The translations under genes and the position numbers were made by a program. The notes beneath the pieces are model-generated. The model ran no database searches. It worked only from the letters and a program-made list of their open reading frames with translations, and was not told the DNA's origin. From positions 62,001-126,000 of the forward strand of contig NZ_AP022603.1 in NCBI RefSeq assembly GCF_010726955.1: a stretch of DNA of 64,000 nt. Reading direction: 5' to 3'. Position 1 is the first letter of the stretch, and each line of letters opens with the position of its first letter. Shown here one piece after another: positions 26,684 to 35,442 of the stretch. The stretch is from Mycolicibacterium fallax. GTDB lineage: Bacteria > Actinomycetota > Actinomycetes > Mycobacteriales > Mycobacteriaceae.

Positions 26684-27922
26684 GTGAGCGTGACCAAACC
26701 GCACGGGCCGCTGGCCGGCATCACCGTGATCGCCCTGGAACAGGCCGTGTCGGCACCGATGTGCAGCCGGGTGCTGGCCGACTTCGGCGCCCGGGTGATC
26801 AAGGTGGAGAACCCCAACGGCGGCGACTTCGCCCGCGACTACGACACCGTCGTCAACGGGCTGGCCGCGCACTTCGTCTGGGCCAACCGCGGCAAGGAGT
26901 CCATCACCCTTGACCTGAAATCTGCTGCCGGACTGGACATCCTGCACCGGCTGCTGGAACGCGCCGACGCGCTGGTGTCCAACCTGGCCCCCGGGGCCAC
27001 CGCCCGGATGGGGCTGGCGCCGGAGGCCCTGCGGGCCCGGTACCCGGAGCTGATCGCCGTCGAGATCGACGGCTACGGGCCCGGCGGCCCGATCTCGCAC
27101 AAGCGCGCCTACGACCTGCTGGTGCAGGCCGAATCCGGGGCGTGCGCGGTCACCGGCGGCCCCGGCGCACCGGCCAAACCCGGCCCGCCGGTCGCCGACA
27201 TCTCCACCGGCCTGTACTCGGCACTGTCCATCATGGCGCTGCTGCTGGGCCGCGCCCGCGGCGCGCTGCCGGCCGGCGAGCCGATGCCCTCGGTCGCGGT
27301 CAGCCTGTTCGACACCATGACCGACATCATGGGCTACCCGCTGACCTACACCCAGCACAGCGGCATCGACCAGGTGCCGCTCGGAATGAGTTCCCCGGCG
27401 GTGTCGCCCTACGGTGCGTTCGCCACCCGGGACGGGCAGACCGTCGTGCTCGGCACCACCAACGACCGGGAATGGCAGCGGCTGGCCCGCGACATCATCG
27501 AGCGCCCCGACCTGGCCGATGACCCCCGGTTCGCCACCAACTCCGACCGCTGCGCGGCCCGCGCCGAACTCGACGCGGCGATCGGAAGCTGGTGCGCCGG
27601 GCGCGATCTGGCCGAGATTCAGGCGATCGCCGATGCCGCCGGGATCGGCAACTCCCGCTACAACCTGCCCAGCGAGGTCGTTGAGCACCCGCAGCTGCGT
27701 GCCCGGGACCGCTGGCGCAGCGTCGAGACCCCCAACGGGCCGATCCCGGCGCTGCTGCCGCCGCCGGTGATCGCCGGGCACACCGCGGCGATGGGGCCGG
27801 TGCCGGCGCTGGGCGAACACACCGATGCCATCCTGGCCGACCTGGGCCTGGACGCCGCCGCCATTGCCGAGCTGCGCGCCGCCGGCGCCATCGGCCCGAA
27901 CCCCAAGGACGTGACCCCGTGA
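26684..27922 (+). CDS. CaiB/BaiF-family CoA transferase
   Basis: A 412-aa class III CoA transferase. It has GITVIALEQAVSAPMCSRVL, ADFGARVIKVENPNGGDFAR, WANRGKESITLDLKS, and the catalytic Asp expected in PPVADISTGLYSAL. It would load CoA on a pathway acid from a CoA-thioester donor such as succinyl-CoA. GTG 26684 lies 19 bases after the dehydrogenase stop; the gene overlaps the thiolase start by 4 bases. Confidence 0.9.
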   Translation: MSVTKPHGPLAGITVIALEQAVSAPMCSRVLADFGARVIKVENPNGGDFARDYDTVVNGLAAHFVWANRGKESITLDLKSAAGLDILHRLLERADALVSNLAPGATARMGLAPEALRARYPELIAVEIDGYGPGGPISHKRAYDLLVQAESGACAVTGGPGAPAKPGPPVADISTGLYSALSIMALLLGRARGALPAGEPMPSVAVSLFDTMTDIMGYPLTYTQHSGIDQVPLGMSSPAVSPYGAFATRDGQTVVLGTTNDREWQRLARDIIERPDLADDPRFATNSDRCAARAELDAAIGSWCAGRDLAEIQAIADAAGIGNSRYNLPSEVVEHPQLRARDRWRSVETPNGPIPALLPPPVIAGHTAAMGPVPALGEHTDAILADLGLDAAAIAELRAAGAIGPNPKDVTP

Positions 27923-29049
27923 CCGAAGCCGTGATTGCCGCCGCGGTGCGGACCCCGATCGGCAAGCGCAACGGATCGCTGGCGACGGCGCACGCCGCCG
28001 ACCTGTCGGCGCTGGTGCTCAACGAGCTGATGGCCCGCACCGGACTGGACCCGGCCGTCGTCGACGATGTGGTGTGGGGCTGCGTCGGCCAGGTCGGCGA
28101 CCAGTCCAGCAACATCGCCCGGTATTCGGTGCTGGCGGCCGGCTGGCCCGAGTCCATTCCCGGCGTGACGGTCAACCGGGCCTGTGGATCGAGCCAGCAG
28201 GCGCTGGACTTCGCCGCCGCGGCGGTGCTGTCCGGGCTGCAGGACGTGGTGGTGGCCGGCGGTGTCGAGGTGATGAGCCGGGTACCGCTGGGCGCCACCC
28301 GCTCCACCGGCATGCCGTTCGGCCCCAAGGCGCTGGCCCGTTACGACGGCTTCCAGTTCAACCAGGGCCTCGGCGCGGAATTGATCTGCCGGCGCTGGGG
28401 ATTCGACCGCAGGGCCGTCGACGAGTACGCCGTGCGCTCCCATGAGCTGGCCGCCGCCGCAGCGGACCGCGGCGCCTTCACCGAGCAGATCGTCGCGGTC
28501 GACGGATTGGCCGCCGACGAGGGCATCCGCCGCGGCAGCACCGTCGAGAAGCTGTCCGGGCTCAAACCGGCGTTCTCCGACGACGGCGTCATCCATGCCG
28601 GCAACTCCTCGCAGATCTCCGACGGGGCGGCCGCGCTGCTGGTGACCACCGCGGCAAAGGCCGCCGAACTCGGGCTGACCCCGCTGGCCCGCTACGTCGC
28701 GGGCGCGGTCACCGGCGATGACCCGGTGCTGATGCTGACCGGACCCATCCCGGCCACCGAGAAGGTGCTGGCGCGGGCCGGACTCGGCGTCGGCGACATC
28801 GGCGTCTTCGAGGTGAACGAGGCGTTCGCCCCGGTGCCGATGGCCTGGCTGGCCGAGACCGGCGCCGACCCGGACCGGCTCAACCCGCTCGGCGGCGCGA
28901 TCGCGCTGGGGCACCCGCTCGGGGCCTCCGGCGCGGTGCTGATGACCCGGATGCTGCACCACATGCGCGACAACGGCATCCGTTACGGGCTGCAGACCAT
29001 GTGCGAGGGTGGCGGCACCGCCAACGCCACCGTCGTCGAACTCATCTGA
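27919..29049 (+). CDS. Thiolase (acetyl-CoA acyltransferase)
   Basis: A 376-aa thiolase cleaving a 3-oxoacyl-CoA with CoA. The nucleophile is Cys89 in VNRACGSSQQALDF; the NEAF motif is in FEVNEAFAPVPMAW; His332 is in IALGHPLGASG; the second active-site Cys362 is in TMCEGGGTANA. All catalytic residues are present, so it should be active, unlike the Ltp-type protein at 35439. GTG 27919 overlaps the CoA transferase stop (GTGA). Confidence 0.92.
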   Translation: MTEAVIAAAVRTPIGKRNGSLATAHAADLSALVLNELMARTGLDPAVVDDVVWGCVGQVGDQSSNIARYSVLAAGWPESIPGVTVNRACGSSQQALDFAAAAVLSGLQDVVVAGGVEVMSRVPLGATRSTGMPFGPKALARYDGFQFNQGLGAELICRRWGFDRRAVDEYAVRSHELAAAAADRGAFTEQIVAVDGLAADEGIRRGSTVEKLSGLKPAFSDDGVIHAGNSSQISDGAAALLVTTAAKAAELGLTPLARYVAGAVTGDDPVLMLTGPIPATEKVLARAGLGVGDIGVFEVNEAFAPVPMAWLAETGADPDRLNPLGGAIALGHPLGASGAVLMTRMLHHMRDNGIRYGLQTMCEGGGTANATVVELI

Positions 29050-29070
29050 ACCAGCGTCCGAGGAGACCCC

Positions 29071-30219
29071 ATGCGCCGCACCCTGTTCACCGAGGACCAC
29101 GAGGCCTTCCGCGGGCTGGCCCGCGACTTCATCGAGAAGGAGGTCGTGCCGGCCTACCCGCAGTGGGAGAAGGCCGGCCGGATGCCCCGCGCGGCGTTCG
29201 GCAAGCTCGGCGAGACCGGAATCCTGGGGATGGCCATCCCGGAGGCGTACGGCGGCGGCGGGCAGGACGACTACCGCTACAACGTGGTGCTGCAGGAGGA
29301 GGCGGCGCGTGCCCTGGTCACGCTGTCGACGGTGCGCACCCAGCTGGAGGTGATCCTGCCGTACTTCCTGCACTACGCGAACGAAGAGCAGCGCGGGCGC
29401 TGGTTCCCCGGCCTGGCCGACGGCAGCCTGCTGACCGCCATTGCGATGACCGAACCGGGCACCGGCTCGGATCTGGCCGGCATGCGCACCACCGCGGTCC
29501 GCGACGGCGAGGACTTCATCCTCAACGGTGCCAAGACCTTCATCACCGGCGGCATGCAGGCCGACCTGGTGATCGTGGTGGCCCGCACCGCCACCGATCC
29601 GGACAACCGCCGCCGCGGGCTGACCCTGCTGGTCGTCGAGGACGGGATGGCCGGGTTCGAGCGCGGCCGCGAGCTCGACAAGATGGGCTGCAAGGTCCAG
29701 GACACCGCCGAGCTGTCCTTCACCGACGTGCGGGTGCCGGCGGCCAACGTGCTCGGTGAGGTCGACGAGGCGTTCGGCTACCTGGGCCACAACCTGGCGC
29801 AGGAGCGGCTGACCGTCGCGGTCGGGTCGGTGGCGCAGGCCCGCTCGGCGATCGCCGCGGCCATCGAATACACCAAGAGCCGCACCGCGTTCGGCACCCC
29901 GGTGGCCTCGTTCCAGAACACCAAGTTCGAGCTGGCCGCGTGCTCGACCGAGGTCGAGGCCGGCCAGGCGATGCTGGACGCGGCGGTCGCCGAACACGTC
30001 GAGGGCCGGCTGTCGGGCGCCGACGCCGCGCGGACCAAGCTGTTCTGCACCGAGATGCAGGCCCGGGTGGTCGATCGTTGCCTGCAGCTGTTCGGCGGCT
30101 ACGGCTACATGATGGAGTACCCGATCGCCCGGCTCTACACCGATGCCCGGGTGACCCGGATCTACGCCGGCACCAGCGAGGTGATGAAGGTGATGATCGC
30201 CAAGGACCTGGGCCTGTAG
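29071..30219 (+). CDS. Acyl-CoA dehydrogenase
   Basis: A 382-aa full-length acyl-CoA dehydrogenase. Motifs include PEAYGGGGQDDYRYNVVLQE, IAMTEPGTGSDLAGMRTTA, NGAKTFITGGMQADLVIVVA, the RTAFGTPVASFQNTKFELA helix and CLQLFGGYGYMMEYPIARLY. ATG 29071 has GAGGAGA upstream. Ends the operon begun at 25486. Confidence 0.91.
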   Translation: MRRTLFTEDHEAFRGLARDFIEKEVVPAYPQWEKAGRMPRAAFGKLGETGILGMAIPEAYGGGGQDDYRYNVVLQEEAARALVTLSTVRTQLEVILPYFLHYANEEQRGRWFPGLADGSLLTAIAMTEPGTGSDLAGMRTTAVRDGEDFILNGAKTFITGGMQADLVIVVARTATDPDNRRRGLTLLVVEDGMAGFERGRELDKMGCKVQDTAELSFTDVRVPAANVLGEVDEAFGYLGHNLAQERLTVAVGSVAQARSAIAAAIEYTKSRTAFGTPVASFQNTKFELAACSTEVEAGQAMLDAAVAEHVEGRLSGADAARTKLFCTEMQARVVDRCLQLFGGYGYMMEYPIARLYTDARVTRIYAGTSEVMKVMIAKDLGL

Positions 30220-30266
30220 CGGTTCTGCGCGCCGGCGAAAGTGACGCTTGCCACAACGCGCCGAGT

Positions 30267-30294
30267 AACCTACTGTACGTTCATTAAGTAGGTT
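30267..30294. promoter_or_regulatory. Candidate TetR operator
   Basis: AACCTACT and AGTAGGTT form a perfect 8-base inverted repeat separated by 12 bases (30275-30286). It lies 28 bases before the GTG start of the TetR gene at 30323, so autoregulation is likely. Its sequence differs from the island operator. Confidence 0.5.
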
Positions 30295-30322
30295 TCCGCC
30301 GGACCGAAGGACGCCCAACCCC

Positions 30323-30925
30323 GTGTCATCTGCCAGGCCCTATGCCACCCTGCTCGCCAAGGGTGAGGACCGCAAACAGCGGATCTTGGCGGTCGCGCAG
30401 CGGCTGGTGACCCGCAACGGCTGGCGCAACACCACGCTGGCGCAGATCGCCCGGGAGGCCGGGGTGAGCGCGGCCGGGCTGCTGCACCACTTCGAGTCCA
30501 AGGAACAGCTGCTGCACGCCGTCGTCGATGCCCGCGACGCCGATGACGACGCGCACTCCGACCGCGCCGGGGATCTGCTCGAGCAGATCGCCCGGGTCGG
30601 CGAGCGGGTGGACCGGGCCCCCGAGCTGGTCGGCACCTACTCGGTGCTGCTGGTGGAGAACCTGATGCCGGAGGCCCCGCTGCACGATCGGTTGCTGATC
30701 CGTCAGCGCGCGGCCGTCCAGATCGTCACCGACCTGATCGCCCGCGGCCAGGCCGACGGGCGGTACCGCACCGACTTCGATCCGGCCCTGAAGGCCGTGC
30801 AAATTGTGTCCCTCGTCAACGGAATGGAAATTTCATGGCTGCTCGATCCTTCAATCCCGCTGCAGGAAGCGCTGCGGGAGTACGCGAGAACGCTGGCGAG
30901 GGAGTTCGCACCGGACGCATCGTGA
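30323..30925 (+). CDS. TetR-family transcriptional regulator
   Basis: A 200-aa TetR regulator. The helix-turn-helix is near residues 30-62 (NTTLAQIAREAGVSAAGLLH, then HFESKEQLLHAV), and the rest resembles the TetR_C ligand domain. Starts at GTG 30323. An inverted repeat upstream (30267-30294) is the likely own operator. It overlaps the next small gene by 4 bases (GTGA), so both are one transcript; that gene's product may therefore be linked to the signal sensed. Confidence 0.88.
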   Translation: MSSARPYATLLAKGEDRKQRILAVAQRLVTRNGWRNTTLAQIAREAGVSAAGLLHHFESKEQLLHAVVDARDADDDAHSDRAGDLLEQIARVGERVDRAPELVGTYSVLLVENLMPEAPLHDRLLIRQRAAVQIVTDLIARGQADGRYRTDFDPALKAVQIVSLVNGMEISWLLDPSIPLQEALREYARTLAREFAPDAS

Positions 30926-31419
30926 GGTACCGCCTCGACGTGGTGGCGCCCAACGTGGACGACGCGGTGCGCGCGGCCGGCGGCTGGATGTTCGATCGGG
31001 TGATGGCCGGCTGGGACGTCCGGGTGATGGTGGCCGAGGGCGGCGACTTCCGTCCGCTGCGGATCATCGGCGCCGAAATCGCCGACCTGGAAACCGAACT
31101 CGTGCGGGGCCCGGCCGGCACCCACCCCAACGCGCTGGCGGTGGCCGCCGAACTGTACGGCCGGGACGGGCGCATTCGCGAGGGTGTGCGCCAGGCCCTG
31201 GAACACGGCGGCACCGAGGTCACGCTGTGGGGCGACTTCTGGCCCAGCGAGCTCGATCGCAGCGTCGGGTCGGTGCAGCACCGGCTGACCGTCGCCGCCC
31301 GGGCGTTCAAGGCCCAGGCGCTGACCGCCGCGGGAATCGCCGACGAGCCGGGCTGGGCGGAAACCTTCCGCAGTGCGGCGCTGTGCTGCCCGATCGTCGC
31401 CGACCTGGTGCCCGCCTAG
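30922..31419 (+). CDS. Hypothetical protein coupled to TetR
   Basis: A 165-aa protein that I do not recognise. It begins VRYRLDVVAPNVDDAVRAAG and contains GGWMFDRVMAGWDVRVMVAE and HRLTVAARAFKAQALTAAGI; there are no membrane segments or cofactor motifs. The GTG start at 30922 overlaps the TetR stop codon, which explains the start choice over an in-frame ATG at 30835 lying inside the regulator gene. Function unknown. Confidence 0.65.
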   Translation: MRYRLDVVAPNVDDAVRAAGGWMFDRVMAGWDVRVMVAEGGDFRPLRIIGAEIADLETELVRGPAGTHPNALAVAAELYGRDGRIREGVRQALEHGGTEVTLWGDFWPSELDRSVGSVQHRLTVAARAFKAQALTAAGIADEPGWAETFRSAALCCPIVADLVPA

Positions 31420-31431
31420 GGCGCCGGCGGG
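31411..31431. terminator. Possible short hairpin between convergent genes
   Basis: CCCGCC (31411-31416) and GGCGGG (31426-31431) can pair over a 9-base loop covering the stop codon of the upstream gene. There is no T-run, so terminator activity is uncertain. Confidence 0.25.
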
Positions 31432-31432
31432 G

Positions 31433-31633
31433 CTACTCCTCGACGATGGAGATGGCCTGGCGCGGGCACTGCCGCACGGCCTCGCGGATCAGCTGCTCGC
31501 GCTCCGGGGTCACCTCGTCGTCGAGCACGTTCAGATTGTCCTGGTCATCGAGGTCGAACACCTCGGGAATGATGCCCATGCAGACCGCGTTGGCCTCGCA
31601 CAGGTCGTAGTCGACGACCACCTTCTTCGTCAT
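31433..31633 (-). CDS. Small [3Fe-4S]-type ferredoxin, P450 partner
   Basis: A 66-aa ferredoxin. The cluster ligands are Cys12, Cys18 (LCEANAVC) and Cys56 (RQCPRQAISI), the three-Cys pattern of actinobacterial P450 ferredoxins with the second Cys position replaced. ATG 31633 overlaps the last base of the P450 stop (TGATG). It would pass electrons from a reductase to the P450 encoded just upstream. Confidence 0.9.
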   Translation of the reverse strand: MTKKVVVDYDLCEANAVCMGIIPEVFDLDDQDNLNVLDDEVTPEREQLIREAVRQCPRQAISIVEE

Positions 31634-32832
31634 CACAGCACCTTCACCGGGACGTGGTGGTAGCCGGCCACATTCTGCATGTGCACCCGCTGGAGGCCGT
31701 CCCACTGGACCTCGTAGCGCGGCATGAAGTCGAGCAGCCGGTCCATCGCGATGATGGTCTCCAGCCGGGCCAGCGCGGCGCCCAGGCAGCTGTGGATGCC
31801 GTAGCCAAAGCCCATGTTCTGTGCCTCGGTGCGGTCGCGCTCGATGTCGAACACCCCGGCGTCGCTGAACGCGCGGGGATCGCGGTTGGCGGCGGCCTTC
31901 ATCAGGAACACCGGCTTGCCGGCCGGGATGGTGACGCCGTGCAGCGTCGCCTCGCGCAGGGTGAACCGCACGTTGTAATGCACCGGGCCGTCGAAGCGCA
32001 GCATTTCTTCGACCGCGCCGGGCAGCAGGCTGCGGTCGTTGCGCAGCTTCTCCCACTGCTCGGGGTGGCGGGCGAAGGTCACCACCGCCGAACCCACCAG
32101 CTTGGTGACGGTCTCGGCGCCCGCGCCGCCGAGCAGCGAGGTGAAGCCGGCGATCTCGATGTCGTCGAGGGTGCGGGTGCCGCCGGCGTCGTCGGGCACC
32201 TCCGCGGCGATCAGCCGGCTGATCATGTCGTCCTGCGGGTTGGCCCGGCGATCCTGGGCCAGCTTGTAGTAGTACATGCCGGATTCGATGGAGGCGGCCA
32301 TGCCCGCCTCGGTCAGCCCCATCTGGCCCGGCTCCCGCGACAGCGAGGTGTCGATCCACTCCCGCACCTTCTGCCGGTACTCCTCGGGTACCCCGGCCAT
32401 CCGGGTGATGACCTCGACCGGGAAGGGGCCGGAGAAGTCGGCGACCACGTCGAAGTGCTCCGGGTCGACCTTCGACAGGTACTGGTCGACGAGGTGCTCG
32501 ATGGTCTCGCGCTGGGACTGCACGGCCCGCGGGGTGAAGGCCTTGTTGACCAGGCTGCGCAGGTAGCGATGATCCGGCGGGTCCATGAAGATGATGGACT
32601 TCTGCACGCCCTCCTCGGACCGGATCATCGACAGGTCGCAGCCGCGGGAGGAGGAGTACGTCTCGTGGTCCTTGAGGGCGGCGGCGACGTCGGCGTGCCG
32701 GGTCAGCGCGTAGAAGTCGTGTTCGGCGCTGTAGTAGACCGGCGCCTCGTCCTGCATCCGCAGGTAGATGTCGTACGGATCGTTGTAGTACTCATCGGAG
32801 AAGGGGTCGAAAACCACCGACGGCTTGGTCAT
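31633..32832 (-). CDS. Cytochrome P450
   Basis: A 399-aa soluble bacterial P450. The haem-binding loop is FGYGIHSCLG with ligand Cys349; the I-helix has GGAGAETV near residues 235-242, with Glu-Thr as the acid-alcohol pair; the K-helix ExxR is EEMLRF near 275-280. Product specificity cannot be read. Coupled to the ferredoxin downstream. Upstream, GTTAC and GTAAC (32867-32871 and 32888-32892) make a loose inverted repeat. Confidence 0.93.
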   Translation of the reverse strand: MTKPSVVFDPFSDEYYNDPYDIYLRMQDEAPVYYSAEHDFYALTRHADVAAALKDHETYSSSRGCDLSMIRSEEGVQKSIIFMDPPDHRYLRSLVNKAFTPRAVQSQRETIEHLVDQYLSKVDPEHFDVVADFSGPFPVEVITRMAGVPEEYRQKVREWIDTSLSREPGQMGLTEAGMAASIESGMYYYKLAQDRRANPQDDMISRLIAAEVPDDAGGTRTLDDIEIAGFTSLLGGAGAETVTKLVGSAVVTFARHPEQWEKLRNDRSLLPGAVEEMLRFDGPVHYNVRFTLREATLHGVTIPAGKPVFLMKAAANRDPRAFSDAGVFDIERDRTEAQNMGFGYGIHSCLGAALARLETIIAMDRLLDFMPRYEVQWDGLQRVHMQNVAGYHHVPVKVL

Positions 32833-32946
32833 GAGGGCTCCTCCGCAGTTGGCTGACGGGCGGGAAGTTACGGAACAAGGCTGATGTGTAACGCTAGCAG
32901 CTTTGTGGTGCGCAGGGCAGGGGTTTGGCCGGAATTTTGACGCGCG

Positions 32947-33756
32947 TCAGCGGCCCAGGCCCGCGTCGACCAGCGGGTCGAGCCGGCCGAGATCGGTGCC
33001 CAATTCCGCGGCGGTGGCGCGCACCACGGCGACGTCCTTGCCGATGAACTCGGCGACGGCGGCGATGAAGGTTGCCGCCGACCCGGCCCGGGCGATATTG
33101 CCCATCGCCGCGCTGGCCCCGCTGCCGTGCGGCAGCGCGGCCAGCAGCGCCGGCTCGGTCAGCCCGAGCCGCGCGCCGAGCGTCACGGCCTCGGCCACCA
33201 GGCCGACCTGCGCGGCGAACAGCGCATTGTTGACCAGCTTGGTCTTCTGCCCGGCGCCGGTCGGGCCGGCGTGCACGATCGGATCGGCGTAGCACGCCAG
33301 CGCCGGGCGGGCCCGGTCCAGCGCGTCCCGGTCGCCGCCGACGAACACCGTCACGCTGCCCGCGGCGATGTCGTGCGGGCCGCCGCTGACCGGCGCGTCG
33401 AGCACCGCCACCGCGTTGCCGGCCGCCCGTTCGGCGACCGCCGCGGCCGTTGCCGGGCTGCCGGTGGTGTGCAGCACCAGCACCGAGCCCGCCGGCATCA
33501 GCGCCGGCAGCTCCCGCCCCGGTCCGGGCTCCAGGCACAGCGCCCCGACCTGCTCGTCGGTGAAGACGCAGACCACCACGACCTCGGCGCCGGCCGCCGC
33601 ATCGGCGACCTCGGCGACCGGGGTGGCGCCGAGCTCGGCCAGGGCGGCCCGGTTTTCCTCGGTGCGGCCCAGCGCGCGGACCTGATGGCCGGCCGCGGCC
33701 AGCCGCGCCACCATTGGGGCGCCCATCCGGCCCGCGCCGATGAAACCGATCCTCAA
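32947..33756 (-). CDS. 3-hydroxyisobutyrate dehydrogenase-like protein (1)
   Basis: A 269-aa beta-hydroxyacid dehydrogenase. The N-terminal NAD(P) motif is IGFIGAGRMGAPMVARLAAA; the substrate signature DAPVSGGPHDIAAG and the catalytic lysine in GAGQKTKLVNNALF are both present. The start is TTG 33756 in the junction TTGA, overlapping the upstream paralogue's stop codon. It presumably oxidises a 3-hydroxy acid. A tandem paralogue lies directly upstream. Confidence 0.87.
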   Translation of the reverse strand: MRIGFIGAGRMGAPMVARLAAAGHQVRALGRTEENRAALAELGATPVAEVADAAAGAEVVVVCVFTDEQVGALCLEPGPGRELPALMPAGSVLVLHTTGSPATAAAVAERAAGNAVAVLDAPVSGGPHDIAAGSVTVFVGGDRDALDRARPALACYADPIVHAGPTGAGQKTKLVNNALFAAQVGLVAEAVTLGARLGLTEPALLAALPHGSGASAAMGNIARAGSAATFIAAVAEFIGKDVAVVRATAAELGTDLGRLDPLVDAGLGR

Positions 33757-34574
33757 CGCGGATGCCCCATCGCCGCCAGCGCCGCGTCGGCGGCGTCGAA
33801 CACCTTGCCCTGGACGGCGCCCGCGGTGTCGGCCAGGCTGGCCGCCAGCCGGACGTCCTTCTGCAGCAGTCCGCCGGCGATCGGCGCGAGGTTGTCCAGG
33901 GTGCCGCCGAACATCGCGATGCTGCCCAGCGCCTTGCTGTTTGCCGAGCCGCGGGTGACCACCTCGCACATCTTGTCCCGCGGCACCCCCAGGGTTTCGC
34001 CGAGTTCCAGCAGGCTGATCGCGCTGCCGAGGTTCGCGCTGAACAGCAGGTTGTTCAGGATCTTGGTGACCTGGCCGGCGCCGAGCGGGCCCAGGTGCAC
34101 GATCGGGTTGGCGTAGCTCTCGAAGATCGGCCGCACCCGCGCCACGTCGGCGTCCTCGCCGCCGACCATCACCAGCAGGGATTTGGCCTCCACCGCCGGA
34201 GCCCCGCCGGAGACCGGCGCGTCGACGATCGAAATACCCTGCGGGGCGGCCTTTTCGGCAAGTTCCCGGCAGGTGTCGGGGTGGATGGTGCTGTGCACCA
34301 CGATGGTGCCGCCGGGCGCCATCCCGGCCAGCAGGCCGGTCTCGCCGTAGACCAGTTCGCGCACGTCGTCGTCGCCGACCACGCACAGGCACACCACGTC
34401 GCTGGCCGCCGCCAGCGCGGCGGGCGTCTCGGCGTAGCGGGCGGGGGTGTCGGCGTAGGGCTCCAGCGAGGAGGCTCGGCGGGCCCACAGCGTGGTCGGG
34501 ATGCCCGCCTCGGCGATGGCGCGGGCCATCGGGCCGCCCTGGCTGCCCAGTCCGATGAATCCGACTCGTGTCAC
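33753..34574 (-). CDS. 3-hydroxyisobutyrate dehydrogenase-like protein (2)
   Basis: A 273-aa paralogue of the downstream dehydrogenase. It has VGFIGLGSQGGPMARAIAEA, DAPVSGGAPAVEAKS and GAGQVTKILNNLLFSANLG, with the catalytic lysine in VTKILNN. GTG 34574. The pair may form a heteromer or act on different hydroxy acids. It follows an alpha/beta hydrolase gene by 22 bases in the same direction. Confidence 0.87.
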   Translation of the reverse strand: MTRVGFIGLGSQGGPMARAIAEAGIPTTLWARRASSLEPYADTPARYAETPAALAAASDVVCLCVVGDDDVRELVYGETGLLAGMAPGGTIVVHSTIHPDTCRELAEKAAPQGISIVDAPVSGGAPAVEAKSLLVMVGGEDADVARVRPIFESYANPIVHLGPLGAGQVTKILNNLLFSANLGSAISLLELGETLGVPRDKMCEVVTRGSANSKALGSIAMFGGTLDNLAPIAGGLLQKDVRLAASLADTAGAVQGKVFDAADAALAAMGHPR

Positions 34575-34596
34575 GTGGCCTCCCTAGCCGATGGCA

Positions 34597-35442
34597 TTAC
34601 TGAATGCATTTCTGTAGATACGACAGTACGCTGCGGTGATAGTCCTCGGCCCGGTGTCCCAGGCTCAGGTTGTGCCCGGCGCCGACCTGGCGGGACAGCT
34701 CGACGCTCGGCGCCGCGGTGAACAGCGCACCGACCTGCGCCATCGCGGAATCATCGTTGCGCCAGACCCGTTCGTGCTCGCCGAGGGTGAAGCGCACCGG
34801 CACCCGCACCCGGGCGGCCAACTCGGGGAAGGTCTGGGTCCAGGTGGACACCAGGTCCGCCTCATACCCGGGGGAGATCGGCCCACCGGGGATGCGCACC
34901 GCGCCGGCCACCCCGCTCGGGTAGAGCTGAGCGGGCTCCCACAGCAGCTCGCGCAGCCCGGTCGGGATCCGCTCGGCCGAGGCGCCGGCCAGGATCCGCC
35001 GGGCCTCGGGCTGCTGCTCGATGCCGGTGCCGGAGATCTCGATCCCGAGCAGGTCGGCGCCGGTGGGCGCGGTGGCCATCCGCAGCACCAACTCGCTGCC
35101 GTTGGAGTGCGCCAGCAGGAAGATCCCGGCGCCGCGGTCCCGGTCGCCGAGAATGGCCTCGACGGCCCGGTGTGCCATCTCGACGCGCCGCGCCGGATCG
35201 GCGAACTCCTCGGGATACAGCGCCGAGGCGCCGAAGCCCGGCCGGTCCAGGCTCAGCACGGTGAACCCGGCCTCGGCCGCCAACCGCGGCAGCGACTGCT
35301 CGGGATGCCCGGGCGGATCGAAGTAGGCGGCGTGGGTGGCGCCGCCGTGCACCGCGACGATGGTGGCGCGCGGTGACCCGACGGCCGACAGGATGCCCGA
35401 CATCGGGACCCCGTCGACGAGCACGACGCGCGGGGTGCTCAT
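34597..35442 (-). CDS. Alpha/beta hydrolase
   Basis: A 281-aa alpha/beta hydrolase. The nucleophile elbow is AHSNGS with Ser113, the oxyanion region VAVHGGATHAAYF, the likely acid in LGEHERVW and the catalytic His in GAGHNLSLGH. It may hydrolyse an ester, thioester or C-C bond. ATG 35442 overlaps the stop of the DUF35-Ltp gene (ATGA), linking it to aldol-type cleavage upstream. Confidence 0.87.
   Translation of the reverse strand: MSTPRVVLVDGVPMSGILSAVGSPRATIVAVHGGATHAAYFDPPGHPEQSLPRLAAEAGFTVLSLDRPGFGASALYPEEFADPARRVEMAHRAVEAILGDRDRGAGIFLLAHSNGSELVLRMATAPTGADLLGIEISGTGIEQQPEARRILAGASAERIPTGLRELLWEPAQLYPSGVAGAVRIPGGPISPGYEADLVSTWTQTFPELAARVRVPVRFTLGEHERVWRNDDSAMAQVGALFTAAPSVELSRQVGAGHNLSLGHRAEDYHRSVLSYLQKCIQ

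Noticed and set aside
26672..26688. Island operator half-site GAGAAT before the CoA transferase
   Set aside because: It overlaps the ribosome-binding region inside an operon and has no right half.
27658..30318. A minus-strand open frame of nearly 890 codons
   Set aside because: Antisense to the thiolase and acyl-CoA dehydrogenase genes with intact catalytic motifs; composition is of shadow type (His/Gly/Arg/Val).
32867..32892. Operator for the P450 at 31633
   Set aside because: GTTAC and GTAAC arms are only 5 bases and 16 apart; too weak to list as a feature.
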